Under the pieces are notes generated by a model. The model was not told the origin of the DNA. It searched no databases and saw only the letters and a program-made list of their open reading frames with translations. Positions 17,474 to 26,504 of a stretch of 64,000 bases of DNA are shown one piece after another (position 1 is the first letter of the stretch; the number at the start of each line of letters is the position of its first letter). This DNA comes from Candidatus Nitrosopumilus sp. (GTDB taxonomy: Archaea > Thermoproteota > Nitrososphaeria > Nitrososphaerales > Nitrosopumilaceae): the NCBI GenBank assembly GCA_014384555.1, contig JACNFR010000050.1, forward strand, positions 1-64,000, given 5' to 3'. The position numbers were made by a program, and so were the translations under genes.

Positions 17474-18124
17474 ATGATCAGTAACTCTTGGAACAAAACT
17501 GAAGGTGAAAGCATATCTCAAAAAGTAATGGGCAGAGTAAAGCCCGATGAGCCATTAAAAAACAAGATTGATTTTGCACAAAAGAAATTACAATTTCAAA
17601 TTTCAAAACTAGACGGAATTAATGATAAACTACAGAAAAAACATGATGTAATTTTTGAAAAAATAGTGAATGCACAAAGAAATAACAAACCAAGCTATGC
17701 TCAAGCATATGCAGGAGAATTAACACAAGTTAGAAAAATGAAAAACATGGTTAGTGGAGCAAAACTATCCATGGAGCAAGTTAAACTTAGACTAGATACA
17801 GTTTCAGAATTAGGAGATGTAGTAGTTACACTCAGCCCATGTATGGCAATCATTAAAGGATTAAGTCCATCATTGAGTGGAATTATGCCAGAAGCAAATG
17901 CATCCATGCAAGACTTGTCACAAATACTAGGAGATGTAATGTCAGGATCATCTGTAGGAATTGGAGACAGTATGAGTATGCCAACTGAAACAAATGCAGA
18001 TACATTAGCAATATTAGAAGAAGCACACAGTGTAATTGCAGGACAAACTAAATCATCAATACCAGATGTTCCAGATACACTCAAACAGCAAATTGCTCAG
18101 AGAAAAACAGATGTTTTTATCTAG
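17474..18124 (+). CDS. CdvB-family ESCRT-III-like protein
   Basis: Snf7-fold cell-division/membrane-remodelling protein. The 216-residue protein has a basic, helical N-terminal core (residues about 25-150: LKNKIDFAQKKLQFQISKLDGINDKL, AGELTQVRKMKNMVSGAKL, VTLSPCMAIIKGL). A Ser/Met-rich linker follows, then a C-terminal helix (ILEEAHSVIAGQ). Thaumarchaea usually carry several CdvB paralogues; no CdvA or CdvC is in this window, so it may be a paralogue rather than the main CdvB. It acts at the inner face of the membrane. Confidence 0.85.
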   Translation: MISNSWNKTEGESISQKVMGRVKPDEPLKNKIDFAQKKLQFQISKLDGINDKLQKKHDVIFEKIVNAQRNNKPSYAQAYAGELTQVRKMKNMVSGAKLSMEQVKLRLDTVSELGDVVVTLSPCMAIIKGLSPSLSGIMPEANASMQDLSQILGDVMSGSSVGIGDSMSMPTETNADTLAILEEAHSVIAGQTKSSIPDVPDTLKQQIAQRKTDVFI

Positions 18125-18127
18125 ACA

Positions 18128-18469
18128 TCATTTAGATTTCTTTTTACTTTTCTGAATTAAAATTTTCTTTATTCTAGATATTGTAGGATAACTGTATCCA
18201 CGTCTACGATAATTAGCAATCATCATTTTCCAATTTTTTAATCTCCATTGAGCTTGTTCAGTAGTAACTGAATGAACTTCTTTTTGGATGATACTTTTTC
18301 TTCCAACCTTTAGAGTGCCAGCATCTTTTGCAGACCATCTATTTTTTGCAAATTTCAGTCCAGAGAGAATCTCTACCACAGGCATTTCCTTGAAATACTC
18401 TTTGAGTTTTTTTAATTCAACATCGGTAGGTTTTTTTGAAATAGGTAATTCAATCGTAGGTTTTACCAT
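18128..18469 (-). CDS. Hypothetical basic protein
   Basis: This 113-residue protein is of no recognised family. It has an N-terminal helical part (VELKKLKEYFKEMPVVEIL), an aromatic-basic middle (RWSAKDAGTLKVGRKS, WRLKNWKMMIANYRRRGYSYP) and a strongly basic tail (QKSKKKSK). The composition suggests nucleic-acid binding. It is convergent with CdvB, with a 3-nt gap. Confidence 0.6.
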   Translation of the reverse strand: MVKPTIELPISKKPTDVELKKLKEYFKEMPVVEILSGLKFAKNRWSAKDAGTLKVGRKSIIQKEVHSVTTEQAQWRLKNWKMMIANYRRRGYSYPTISRIKKILIQKSKKKSK

Positions 18470-18554
18470 GAAAAATAATCATATTCATGCTTTAAGAGAA
18501 TCATGCTAAAGGAGAATTAACTAAATCAGGAAATTGTGTAAAGAAATTAAAGAT

Positions 18555-18674
18555 CTAACAATTTATCGGGATGTTTGAATTTTTACAGATTGTCATATAC
18601 ATTCCAAATCCAATAATAATTGCCGCAAAAGTTGCCAATGGGATTAAAAGGAAAATGTTTGTTTTACGACCCAT
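18555..18674 (-). CDS. Single-helix membrane mini protein (39 aa)
   Basis: The start MGRKTN is followed by a hydrophobic helix (FLLIPLATFAAIIIGFGMYM) and a short CKNSNIPINC tail. The frame is open 22 codons further upstream into the DUF371 gene, but MGRK gives the sensible positive-inside topology. It lies 37 nt downstream of the DUF371 gene on the same strand. Confidence 0.45.
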   Translation of the reverse strand: MGRKTNIFLLIPLATFAAIIIGFGMYMTICKNSNIPINC

Positions 18675-18711
18675 AGCAGAAATCAAAGTATCGACTATAA
18701 AATTGTCAGTG

Positions 18712-19128
18712 TTACTCAACTGTAATAGTAAACAATCCAACAGTCTTTGGATCTTGTAATTGAGTCACCATATTACGAGGTAACAGATCAGATGCCTTGT
18801 CACATTTTACAGCAAGAGTTCTTGGGCAAATAAAATCACTTTTCCTAATAACAATATCTTCAGTATGAGTCAAGACAAGATCAGGATGACCATGCCCTTC
18901 AATAACAAAGTCATCATCCCCAACTTTGATTGAAAAAGTTACTTTGGACTCTGGGCTTTTGAGTTTATTTTTTAATTCTTCAGGCAAATCTGCACAACTA
19001 TATTTTGCATTCACACCTACAATGCAATCACCTTGCGGAGTCAAGTGAGATTCTTTGGTAATTTCTATTGTTTTTTGATGATTAGAACGAATATTTTCAT
19101 GACCTGAAAACTCAATTTCAAATTTCAT
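18712..19128 (-). CDS. DUF371 family archaeal protein
   Basis: This 138-residue protein matches the archaeal DUF371 pattern as I remember it: FSGHENI near the start, KTIEITKESHLTPQGDCIVGV, and IKVGDDDFVIEGHGHPDLVLTHTEDIVIRKSDFICPRTLAVKCDKA. It is widely conserved in archaea; its function is not established. It is divergent from psmA. Confidence 0.82.
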   Translation of the reverse strand: MKFEIEFSGHENIRSNHQKTIEITKESHLTPQGDCIVGVNAKYSCADLPEELKNKLKSPESKVTFSIKVGDDDFVIEGHGHPDLVLTHTEDIVIRKSDFICPRTLAVKCDKASDLLPRNMVTQLQDPKTVGLFTITVE

Positions 19129-19262
19129 AAATCCATCATAAATTCAGTTTCAAATTAAGGTTTGATTAAGAATATTTCAAAGCACGCAGGCTCCGATCAA
19201 AGCAGTAATCAATCTCAATGGTGGGCATGGTTTAAATTGAATAATCAAAGCATTGCAATCAA

Positions 19263-20000
19263 ATGCTTCCTGCACAACAAGGTTACGATAGAGCAATTAC
19301 AGTATTCTCACCAGATGGTAGACTATACCAAGTAGAATATGCCATTGAAACCGTAAGAAGAGGAACAATTGCCGTCGGTGTAAAATGCAAAGAAGGAATT
19401 GTTATTGCAGTTGAAGAAAAACCAAGAAAATTACAAATATCAGATACCGCTCAAAAGATTTTCCAAATTGATGATCATGTAGGAGTAGCTGCAGCAGGAT
19501 ATATTCCAGATGCACGAAGTCAAGTAGATAATGCAAGATTCTTTTCTCAAAGTAACAAGATGGTTTATGATGAACCAGTTGAAGTTGAAACAATTGCTAA
19601 ACACTTAGCTGATCAAAGTCAACAATATACACAATATGCAGGTGTAAGACCATTTGGTGTTGCATTAATTCTTGGAGGCGTTGTCAACAACACACCTCAA
19701 TTGTATCTAACTGATCCTAGTGGAACATACATCTCTTATGATGCAATCGCAATTGGTTCAGGATCTGATCAAGTAACTGACTTTTTAGAAAAAACATACA
19801 AAGAAGATCTTTCACTAGATGATGCTGCAATATTAGCTTCTGCAGGAATTTACCTATCTAGTGAGGATAAAGAAGGAACAAGTCATATCAGAATGGCATG
19901 TATTAAAAAAGAAACAGGACTGTATGAATTAGTTTCAAACGAGCAGATTACAAAATACGCAAATGCTGCTAAAGAAAAATATCCACACGAGCAAAAATAA
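19263..20000 (+). CDS. psmA: Proteasome alpha subunit
   Basis: Forms the outer heptameric rings of the 20S proteasome. The 245-residue protein begins with the gate-forming N-terminal motif GYDRAITVFSPDGRLYQVEYA. It also contains RRGTIAVGVKCKEG and GVRPFGVALILGG, as in archaeal alpha subunits. A TATA-like GGTTTAAATTG lies about 30 nt before the ATG. It is followed by a SPOUT-type methyltransferase gene 31 nt downstream. Confidence 0.94.
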   Translation: MLPAQQGYDRAITVFSPDGRLYQVEYAIETVRRGTIAVGVKCKEGIVIAVEEKPRKLQISDTAQKIFQIDDHVGVAAAGYIPDARSQVDNARFFSQSNKMVYDEPVEVETIAKHLADQSQQYTQYAGVRPFGVALILGGVVNNTPQLYLTDPSGTYISYDAIAIGSGSDQVTDFLEKTYKEDLSLDDAAILASAGIYLSSEDKEGTSHIRMACIKKETGLYELVSNEQITKYANAAKEKYPHEQK

Positions 20001-20031
20001 TTATTCAGAGTACTTGCGAGATTAAATTACG

Positions 20032-20838
20032 TTGAAATTATCTGTTGCAATTCCCGAGTCTGCATTATCAGATGAATCGCTAAAAATTGACAAAACTAGA
20101 AAAATTTCAGTTCTAGCTAGAGCATGTGCAATTTTTAAAATTGATACAATCTATGTGTATCAAGAAGGAAAAACCAAAACAGACCCAGGACTAATGATAA
20201 TGATTCTAAAATATTTAGAAACACCACAGTTTTTGAGAAGAAGATTATTTCCAAAAATGAATGATTTAAAATTTGCAGGAGTGCTACAGCCATTAAAAAT
20301 TCCAAGTCATGTCACACCGGTAAACTCTAAAAAAATTAAGGCAGGAGACATTAGAGAAGGGATTGTTGTAAGTATGAAGGGGAAGAAATTTGTCGACGTT
20401 GGAATTAATCAGATGATTCAATACTATGGAGATACAACAAATGGGAAAAGAGTGACAGTCAAATTCAAGGAAGGATATCCCAGATTATCAGTTAAAGATA
20501 TTGATAAAAGTGAAGTTCCGTCATATTGGGGATACTCTGTAAAAGAAAGAGCAAATTTGTTTTCAGTATTATCTGAATGGAAAGGAAACATCATCATAAC
20601 ATCAAGAAAAGGAAAACCAGTATCTAGCGAACAATTATCAAAATATACAAAATCAGATGAGCCCACTCTAGTTGTATTTGGTTCTCCTGAAAGGGGAGTT
20701 CATGAGATCATCGGGGGAAGAATGAACAAAGTTCAAAATGCAAAATCATTAAACTTTTTCCCAAACCAAGCAACTGAAACTGTACGTCTAGAAGAAGCAC
20801 TACTTGGAACATTAGCAATAATTAACGCTAATAGATAA
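20032..20838 (+). CDS. Putative SPOUT-class RNA methyltransferase (DUF171-type)
   Basis: This 268-residue protein has the layout of the archaeal putative RNA uridine N3-methyltransferase family that often precedes rpl3. An N-terminal half contains TRKISVLARACAIFKIDTIYVYQ, an inserted OB-like region covers residues about 100-160, and a C-terminal trefoil-knot motif is suggested by LVVFGSPERGVHEI. It starts with TTG. It probably modifies rRNA; the exact target is unknown from sequence. Confidence 0.82.
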   Translation: MKLSVAIPESALSDESLKIDKTRKISVLARACAIFKIDTIYVYQEGKTKTDPGLMIMILKYLETPQFLRRRLFPKMNDLKFAGVLQPLKIPSHVTPVNSKKIKAGDIREGIVVSMKGKKFVDVGINQMIQYYGDTTNGKRVTVKFKEGYPRLSVKDIDKSEVPSYWGYSVKERANLFSVLSEWKGNIIITSRKGKPVSSEQLSKYTKSDEPTLVVFGSPERGVHEIIGGRMNKVQNAKSLNFFPNQATETVRLEEALLGTLAIINANR

Positions 20839-20845
20839 TCAAAAT

Positions 20846-20956
20846 ATGCCTGAAAGAAAAAATTTCTTGTTTATGGCAATAGGATTTGGAATCATTGGGA
20901 TCATTATTGGAGGATATACGATTTGGAATTCAGTGTCAGAATTAATTTCACCATAA
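20846..20956 (+). CDS. Single-helix membrane mini protein (36 aa)
   Basis: The ORF starts MPERKNFLFM, followed by a Gly/Ile-rich helix (GFGIIGIIIGGYTIW) and a short polar tail. It sits 7 nt after the methyltransferase gene, so it is probably co-transcribed with it. I compared it by eye with SecE and Sec61beta and it matches neither. Confidence 0.45.
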   Translation: MPERKNFLFMAIGFGIIGIIIGGYTIWNSVSELISP

Positions 20957-20973
20957 CAAATTAGGCATAGTTG

Positions 20974-21001
20974 GTTAACCTAAATTTTTTTAGTGGTTAA
21001 C
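20974..21001. promoter_or_regulatory. Second dyad GTTAACC-N14-GGTTAAC upstream of the ribosomal operon
   Basis: This has the same half-sites and 14-nt spacer as the dyad before bioB, and it lies about 12 nt upstream of the TATA-like GGTTTAATAAA that precedes rpl3. The conserved placement relative to a core promoter suggests a regulator-binding site. Confidence 0.55.
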
Positions 21002-21049
21002 GATACCGCACATGGTTTAATAAAGGGAAATCGATGATGCGTTTTAGTC

Positions 21050-22045
21050 ATGGGAGCTCGAAAACGACACCAACCACGTAGAGGAAGTCTTGCATACTCA
21101 CGTAGAGTACGTGCAAAATCTATGGAGGCAAGAATTAGAGCTTGGCCAACTAGATCATCATCTGAAGAACCAAAAATTTTAGCACATTGTGGTTTCAAAG
21201 CTGGATGTGTTCAGATTGTAAGTATTGATGATCGTGACAAAGTTCCAAACGCAGGAAAGCAACTAGTAAGTTTAGGAACAGTGTTAGTAACTCCACCAGT
21301 ATTGATTTTAGGAATCAGAGGATATTCAAAAGATCATGATGGAAAACATGCAGAGTTTGATGTTTATGCAGAAGACATTCCAAAAAGCATTGCAAAAGAA
21401 ATTACAATTAAAAACATTGCAGGATCAATTGAGAATGCAGAATCAAGATTAAAGAAAATTAAAGAAATTTACGCAATTGTTGCAGTATCTCCAAGAGCTG
21501 CAGGATTAGAAATGAAGAAACCATATATTTTTGAAGCAATGGTTAGCGGAGGAGATATTGAAAAACAATTTGCTCATGTTAAAGAATCACTAGGAAAAGA
21601 AATTAAAATTGAACAAATTTTTGAAACTGGTGCAACTGTAGATGTTGCAGCAATTACAAAAGGTCACGGATGGCAAGGTACAATGAGAAGATGGGGTGTC
21701 AAAAAGAAACAACACAAATCAAGAAAGACAGTAAGAGAAGTTGGTTCATTAGGCCCAATCTCACCACAGAGTGTCATGTATACAGTTCCAAGATCAGGTC
21801 AAACTGGATTCCATCAAAGAGTAGAATATGATAAAAGAATTATGATTATGGGAAATACTGAATCAGATGAAATTAAAATTAATCCAGACGGAGGTTACAA
21901 ACACTTTGGTTTAGTTAAAGGAGATTTCATTATTCTAAAAGGATCAGTTCCAGGAACTTACAAGAGATTAATCAAACTAAGAAGTCAAATCAGAAACGCT
22001 CCAGCAAAAGTTAACAAACCAAACATTTTGGAGGTTGTAATATAA
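21050..22045 (+). CDS. rpl3: 50S ribosomal protein L3 (uL3)
   Basis: Large-subunit protein near the peptidyl-transferase centre. The 331-residue protein is of archaeal/eukaryal length, with MGARKRHQPRRGSLAYSRR at the start and the conserved GTKGHGWQG-like loop (TKGHGWQGTMRRWG). It is the first gene of the operon; its stop overlaps rpl4 by TAATG. Confidence 0.96.
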   Translation: MGARKRHQPRRGSLAYSRRVRAKSMEARIRAWPTRSSSEEPKILAHCGFKAGCVQIVSIDDRDKVPNAGKQLVSLGTVLVTPPVLILGIRGYSKDHDGKHAEFDVYAEDIPKSIAKEITIKNIAGSIENAESRLKKIKEIYAIVAVSPRAAGLEMKKPYIFEAMVSGGDIEKQFAHVKESLGKEIKIEQIFETGATVDVAAITKGHGWQGTMRRWGVKKKQHKSRKTVREVGSLGPISPQSVMYTVPRSGQTGFHQRVEYDKRIMIMGNTESDEIKINPDGGYKHFGLVKGDFIILKGSVPGTYKRLIKLRSQIRNAPAKVNKPNILEVVI

Positions 22046-22857
22046 TGAAGACAACAACTTACACAACAACTGGAACCAAAGATACAGAAATTGAATTACC
22101 AGTAATTTTCTCAACACCATTTAGAAGAGAGTTAATTCACAAAGCTGTTACCAATTTAACATCACACAAATTCCAAAAACAAGGAAGAAAACCAATGGCA
22201 GGTATGGATGTAGTTGCAGACTCTAACGATCCTCCAACAGGTCAAGGCGTATCCCGTGTTGCAAGAATGCAAGGTGGCGGGGGTGGAAGACAAGGGCAAG
22301 GAGCCGAAGTTGCATCAACTAGAGGTGGAAGACAAGCACATCCACCAATTGTTGAAAAAGTCATCTACAAAAAACTAAACAAGAAAGAAAACAAACTTGC
22401 ATTGTGTTCAGCAATTGCAGCAACTGCATCAAAAAACCTAGTGGAATTAAGAGGCCATAAAATCGAAGGTATTGAAACATTCCCAATTATTGTATCAGAT
22501 GATATCGAATCAATATCTAAAACAAATGAAATTACCAAAGTGTTAGAATCATTGAAATTATCACAAGACGTCAAAAGATTGAATGCAAGAAAACCACGTT
22601 CTGGTCAATCAAGACTTAGAGGAAGAAGCAAAAAAGTTGGAAAGAGTGTATTGTTTGTAACTGCAGATTCTTCTAACCTATCAAAAGCAATAGGTGCACT
22701 ACCAGGCGTAGAAGTAAGAAATGTAAAAGAACTAAGTGTTCTAGATTTGGCCCCAGGTTCTGATCCAATTAGATTAACAGTATATTCAAAATCCGCAATT
22801 GAGGAAATTGGAAAAATAAAATCAACACATCTTGAAGTAATGGTGAAAAGACAATGA
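22045..22857 (+). CDS. rpl4: 50S ribosomal protein L4 (uL4, L4/L1e type)
   Basis: 270-residue archaeal/eukaryal-type L4 that lines the nascent-peptide exit tunnel. It has the tunnel loop rich in Gly (RMQGGGGGRQGQGAE) and PIVEKVIYKKLNKKE. It overlaps rpl3 by one base and rpl23 by four. Confidence 0.95.
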   Translation: MKTTTYTTTGTKDTEIELPVIFSTPFRRELIHKAVTNLTSHKFQKQGRKPMAGMDVVADSNDPPTGQGVSRVARMQGGGGGRQGQGAEVASTRGGRQAHPPIVEKVIYKKLNKKENKLALCSAIAATASKNLVELRGHKIEGIETFPIIVSDDIESISKTNEITKVLESLKLSQDVKRLNARKPRSGQSRLRGRSKKVGKSVLFVTADSSNLSKAIGALPGVEVRNVKELSVLDLAPGSDPIRLTVYSKSAIEEIGKIKSTHLEVMVKRQ

Positions 22858-23120
22858 ATGTAGATCAAGCAATGAGAATAATCATCAAGCCATACATTAC
22901 AGAGAAAACCTTTGCAATGGTTGAAAACGAAAGTAAAATTTGTTTCATAGTAGAGATATCAGCTAATAAATCAGAAATTTCAGAAGCAGTAACTACACTT
23001 TACAAACAAAAGGTCAAAAAAGTAAACACTGCAAGAACAATTTACGGCAAAAAAGCATTTGTTCAGTTTGAAAACACCGAAAAAGCCAGAGACTTGGCAA
23101 CAAAGATAGGAATGCTATAA
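22854..23120 (+). CDS. rpl23: 50S ribosomal protein L23 (uL23)
   Basis: 88-residue protein with IIIKPYITEKTFAMVE, VNTARTIYGKKAFVQF and the usual L23 fold at the tunnel exit. The start overlaps the rpl4 stop (ATGA). The archaeal neighbour rpl2, normally next, is absent from this position. Confidence 0.93.
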   Translation: MNVDQAMRIIIKPYITEKTFAMVENESKICFIVEISANKSEISEAVTTLYKQKVKKVNTARTIYGKKAFVQFENTEKARDLATKIGML

Positions 23121-23161
23121 TATGGACCATAAAACTCGAAGACTAACAGAGGAAATAAGAA

Positions 23162-23557
23162 ATGGTTAAAGAATTTTTATACAGAGGTATTCCAAAAGAG
23201 GAATTAGACAGCTTATCCCTTGAAAAATTATTCTTATTATTCAATTCTAGACAAAGACGATCACTTACAAGAGGAATTACAGATGGAAAAAGAAAATTAA
23301 TTGAAGAAATTAAATCAGCAAAAGCAGGAAAATTAAAAAATCCTATCAAAACTCACGTCAGAGATTTGATTGTTCTACCATACATGGTAGGAATTACAGT
23401 AAACACATTCTCAGGAAAAGAATTCCAACCAGTTCTAATTACAACAGAAATGATTGGACATTATTTGGGAGAATATGTAATAACAAACAAGAGAGTTTCA
23501 CACGGTGCCCCAGGTGTAGGTGCATCAAGATCCAGTCTCTACGTGCCACTCAAGTGA
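23162..23557 (+). CDS. rps19: 30S ribosomal protein S19 (uS19)
   Basis: 131-residue archaeal-type S19 with the conserved KTHVRDLIVLPYMVGITVNTF, IGHYLGEYVITNKRVSHGAPGVGASRSS. It is separated from rpl23 by 41 nt, which is where rpl2 would be expected in other archaea. Confidence 0.95.
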   Translation: MVKEFLYRGIPKEELDSLSLEKLFLLFNSRQRRSLTRGITDGKRKLIEEIKSAKAGKLKNPIKTHVRDLIVLPYMVGITVNTFSGKEFQPVLITTEMIGHYLGEYVITNKRVSHGAPGVGASRSSLYVPLK

Positions 23558-23562
23558 TTATT

Positions 23563-24021
23563 ATGGGTAGATTCAATTACGCTTTCCAAAATTACGACCC
23601 AACTAGACATGTACGTTCTTCATTAAGAGAAAAAGACATTTCACACAAACATGCACGTGAAGTCGCAGTATCAATTAAAGGACTATCAATTGAAAAAGCA
23701 AGAGACTATCTCATTGCAGTAATAAATGGAAAAAGAGCAGTACCATTTAGAAGATTTAAAAATCAAGTTGGTCATAGACCAGACCCAGGAGTAATGTCAG
23801 GGCGATATCCACAAAAAACAGCAAAAGAGTTTATCAAAGTTTTAGATAATTTAGAATCAAACGCAGAATACAAAGGAATGGATTTAGATAGATTAAGAAT
23901 TGTAAACGCAACTGTTCACAAAGGAGTCATTGTAAAAAGATTCATCCCAAGAGCAATGGGAAGAGCAACTCCAAAGAACAATGTATTAACTCATGTAGAA
24001 TTGGTGGCAAAGGAGATTTAG
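23563..24021 (+). CDS. rpl22: 50S ribosomal protein L22 (uL22)
   Basis: 152 residues from the ATG, beginning [20 protein letters not shown], with the archaeal [15 protein letters not shown] loop and [12 protein letters not shown]. An in-frame GTG at 23554 would add three residues and overlap the rps19 stop; the ATG is preferred because MGR is the natural N-terminus. Confidence 0.94.
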   Translation: MGRFNYAFQNYDPTRHVRSSLREKDISHKHAREVAVSIKGLSIEKARDYLIAVINGKRAVPFRRFKNQVGHRPDPGVMSGRYPQKTAKEFIKVLDNLESNAEYKGMDLDRLRIVNATVHKGVIVKRFIPRAMGRATPKNNVLTHVELVAKEI

Positions 24022-24023
24022 AA

Positions 24024-24824
24024 ATGTCTGCAGTCAAAAATGTAATCAAAGACAACTACAACATGATGTTACTCAAAGACTATCTTAGAGAAGCAATCAA
24101 GGATGCAGGATTCTCACATGCAGAAATTTCAAAAACCCCTGTTGGAACAAGAGTTGCATTACACGTAACAAGACCAGGAATTGTAATTGGTAGAAAAGGA
24201 TCAGGTATTAGAGCATTAACGGATAAACTTGCATTAGACTTTGGATTAAAAAACCCACAAATTTCAGTAGTTGAAATTGAAAAACCAGAACTCGCACCTA
24301 GTGTAATGTGTAATCGAATGGCATCACACCTAGAAAGAGGAACTGCATTTAGAAGAGCTACCATGTGGACATTAAAACAAATTATGGAAGGTGGAGCAAT
24401 GGGAGTTCAAATCACAATTTCAGGAAAACTTAGAGGAGATCGTTCAGCATTTGAAAAACACACTCAAGGAATTTTACCAAGAGCAGGTCATCATGCAGAA
24501 GTTGTCGTAGATGAAGACATTGCACATGTAAAAACAGCAATGGGATTAATCGGAGTTAGAATTAGAATTGCAAGAAAAGAAAGACTTATTCCAGAATTTG
24601 AAATGAGGGCAGATAAAACAAAGAAAGTAAAACAAGAACAAAAAACAGATAGTCCTAAAAAAATTAAAGTAGAAGAGATTGAAGTTGAAGGATCTAAAAT
24701 TGAAGTTGTTAAAGTTGAAGGCAAAGAAGATACAGCCAAATCAGAATCAGAAAGAATAGCACTTGAAGCAAAGAAGATGGAGCACATTGAAACACTAGAA
24801 GAAGAGGAGGCCAAATTGAAATGA
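24024..24824 (+). CDS. rps3: 30S ribosomal protein S3 (uS3) with acidic tail
   Basis: 266-residue protein with a KH domain ([20 protein letters not shown]) and S3 C-terminal domain ([17 protein letters not shown]). Beyond about residue 200 there is a Lys/Glu-rich extension ([22 protein letters not shown]) that is not part of the fold. It overlaps rpl29 by ATGA. Confidence 0.94.
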   Translation: MSAVKNVIKDNYNMMLLKDYLREAIKDAGFSHAEISKTPVGTRVALHVTRPGIVIGRKGSGIRALTDKLALDFGLKNPQISVVEIEKPELAPSVMCNRMASHLERGTAFRRATMWTLKQIMEGGAMGVQITISGKLRGDRSAFEKHTQGILPRAGHHAEVVVDEDIAHVKTAMGLIGVRIRIARKERLIPEFEMRADKTKKVKQEQKTDSPKKIKVEEIEVEGSKIEVVKVEGKEDTAKSESERIALEAKKMEHIETLEEEEAKLK

Positions 24825-25027
24825 CCAGACTAAGTATGAAAACAATTAATCAATTAAATGAAAAAGATCTTAAAAGTAAAATTCAAGAAACAAGAAGTGA
24901 ACTTGCTAAACTAAGAATTGACGGATCCAAAGGAACATTGAGAAAAGAGAGCGGTAAACTAAAACCATTACGTCACGACATTGCAAGAATGTTGACAAGA
25001 TTAACAGAATTGAGGAGAGAGAAATGA
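24821..25027 (+). CDS. rpl29: 50S ribosomal protein L29 (uL29)
   Basis: 68-residue two-helix protein with [21 protein letters not shown] and the Arg-rich end [10 protein letters not shown]. Both its start and its stop overlap the neighbouring genes by four bases. Confidence 0.92.
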   Translation: MTRLSMKTINQLNEKDLKSKIQETRSELAKLRIDGSKGTLRKESGKLKPLRHDIARMLTRLTELRREK

Positions 25028-25290
25028 TCACTTTGGACAATATTACTTCACACGAATTCATTGGATTAGACACAGAGATCATACAATCAACCAACCCACA
25101 AGTAGTAGGATTAAATGGAAGAATCATAAATGAAACAAAATCAATGTTCACAATAAATACAGAAAAAGGGTTAAAATTAATTGCAAAGTCTACAAATAAT
25201 TGGAAATTTTCAATTAAGGGTCAAGACATTGTTGTAGATGGCAGTAAAATTGCAAAGAGACCATTTGACAGAATAGGAGGAAAACAATGA
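25024..25290 (+). CDS. rnp1: RNase P protein component 1 (Rpp29/Pop4)
   Basis: 88-residue OB/Sm-like protein subunit of archaeal RNase P, needed for tRNA 5' maturation. It has the expected HEFIGLDTEI, GLNGRIINETKSMF, and KLIAKSTNNWKF. Its place between L29 and S17 is the normal archaeal position. The RNase P RNA itself was not found in this window. Confidence 0.88.
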   Translation: MITLDNITSHEFIGLDTEIIQSTNPQVVGLNGRIINETKSMFTINTEKGLKLIAKSTNNWKFSIKGQDIVVDGSKIAKRPFDRIGGKQ

Positions 25291-25610
25291 CTCAAAATAT
25301 AGGATTAAAGGTAAAAGAACCAACCAGAGAATGCGAAGATAAACACTGTCCATTCCATGGAGGTATGTCGATAAGAGGAAAATTATTCGATGGTAAAGTA
25401 ACCGGAAGCAAAGCAAGACAAACCATTACTTTGCAAAAAGATGCACCAATTTACTTTAGCAAGTTTAAGAGATATGCAAGAGGAACAAGTACAATTCACG
25501 CACATGTTCCTGGTTGTATTGATGTTGAAACAGGTGATCATGTGTTAACTGCAGAATGCAGACCAATATCAAAATCTGTTTCATATGTAGTTGTGGAGGT
25601 TAAAGCATAA
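25287..25610 (+). CDS. rps17: 30S ribosomal protein S17 (uS17)
   Basis: 107-residue archaeal S17 with the N-terminal Cys segment CEDKHCPFHGG, then GKVTGSKARQTITLQ and YARGTSTIHAHVPGC. Four-base overlap with rnp1 and one-base overlap with rpl14. Confidence 0.94.
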   Translation: MTQNIGLKVKEPTRECEDKHCPFHGGMSIRGKLFDGKVTGSKARQTITLQKDAPIYFSKFKRYARGTSTIHAHVPGCIDVETGDHVLTAECRPISKSVSYVVVEVKA

Positions 25611-26032
25611 TGGCAAAGCAAGCAGGTAAAGGAGTAGAAGAATTCCGACCATATGTTACTAAAGTAATTCCAATTGGAGCAAATATTGTATGTGCAGATA
25701 ATTCAGGTGCTAAAATTTTAGAAGTAATTAACGTACCAAGACATCATACTAGATCATCAAGACTTGCATCAGCATCTGTCGGTGATTTTTGTAATGTTGT
25801 AGTAAAGAAAGGTCCTGCAGAATTAAGAAAGCAAGTTTATGGTGCAGTAATTATTAGACAAAAATATGCAGTTCGTAGATTAAACGGTGTAAGAGTTTGT
25901 TTTGAAGATAATGCAGCAGTACTAATCACTCCAGAAGGAGAAACAAAAGGAACAGACATCAAAGGACCAGTAGCAGCAGAAGCTTCAGAGAAATGGCCAA
26001 GAGTAGCTAACTTGGCATCAATGGTGGTATAA
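25610..26032 (+). CDS. rpl14: 50S ribosomal protein L14 (uL14)
   Basis: 140-residue protein with [33 protein letters not shown] and an RFEDNA-like [11 protein letters not shown]. It follows rps17 by TAATG overlap. Confidence 0.95.
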   Translation: MAKQAGKGVEEFRPYVTKVIPIGANIVCADNSGAKILEVINVPRHHTRSSRLASASVGDFCNVVVKKGPAELRKQVYGAVIIRQKYAVRRLNGVRVCFEDNAAVLITPEGETKGTDIKGPVAAEASEKWPRVANLASMVV

Positions 26033-26036
26033 TAAA

Positions 26037-26504
26037 ATGAAACCAACTAAAATGCGCAACCAAATGATTTACCAGGCAACATTCCAAACAAAAAGTAAAC
26101 AACTTGGAAGTGCACTTTCAAAAGAACTTCATAAAAAATATGGTAAAAGAAGTGTAAGAGTAATTGAAGGAGACAGTGTCACCATTCTAAGAGGAGAATT
26201 CAAAGGAGTAGATGGTAAAGTAGCTAAAGTATCAACTCAAAAAAGCAGCGTTGCAATTGAAGGAGTTAAAAAGGAAAAAACAAAGGGAGATAAATTTGAC
26301 GTTTACATTCACACATCCAATCTAGTTGTCACTTCACTTAATGGTGAAGACAAATGGAGAATTTCAAGATTAGAAGGAAAAGATCCAAGAAAACAACCAA
26401 AAACAACCACAAACAAAGATGAAACCAAATCAGAACCAGTTAAAGAAGCCACTAAAGAAACAAAAGTAGTAGATAAAGTCAAAAAAGAAGGAGATAAAGA
26501 ATAA
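26037..26504 (+). CDS. rpl24: 50S ribosomal protein L24 (uL24) with charged tail
   Basis: 155-residue protein with the N-terminal archaeal segment and a KOW motif ([23 protein letters not shown]). After about residue 120 it has a Lys/Glu/Thr-rich tail, echoing the tail on S3. One-base overlap with rps4e. Confidence 0.93.
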   Translation: MKPTKMRNQMIYQATFQTKSKQLGSALSKELHKKYGKRSVRVIEGDSVTILRGEFKGVDGKVAKVSTQKSSVAIEGVKKEKTKGDKFDVYIHTSNLVVTSLNGEDKWRISRLEGKDPRKQPKTTTNKDETKSEPVKEATKETKVVDKVKKEGDKE

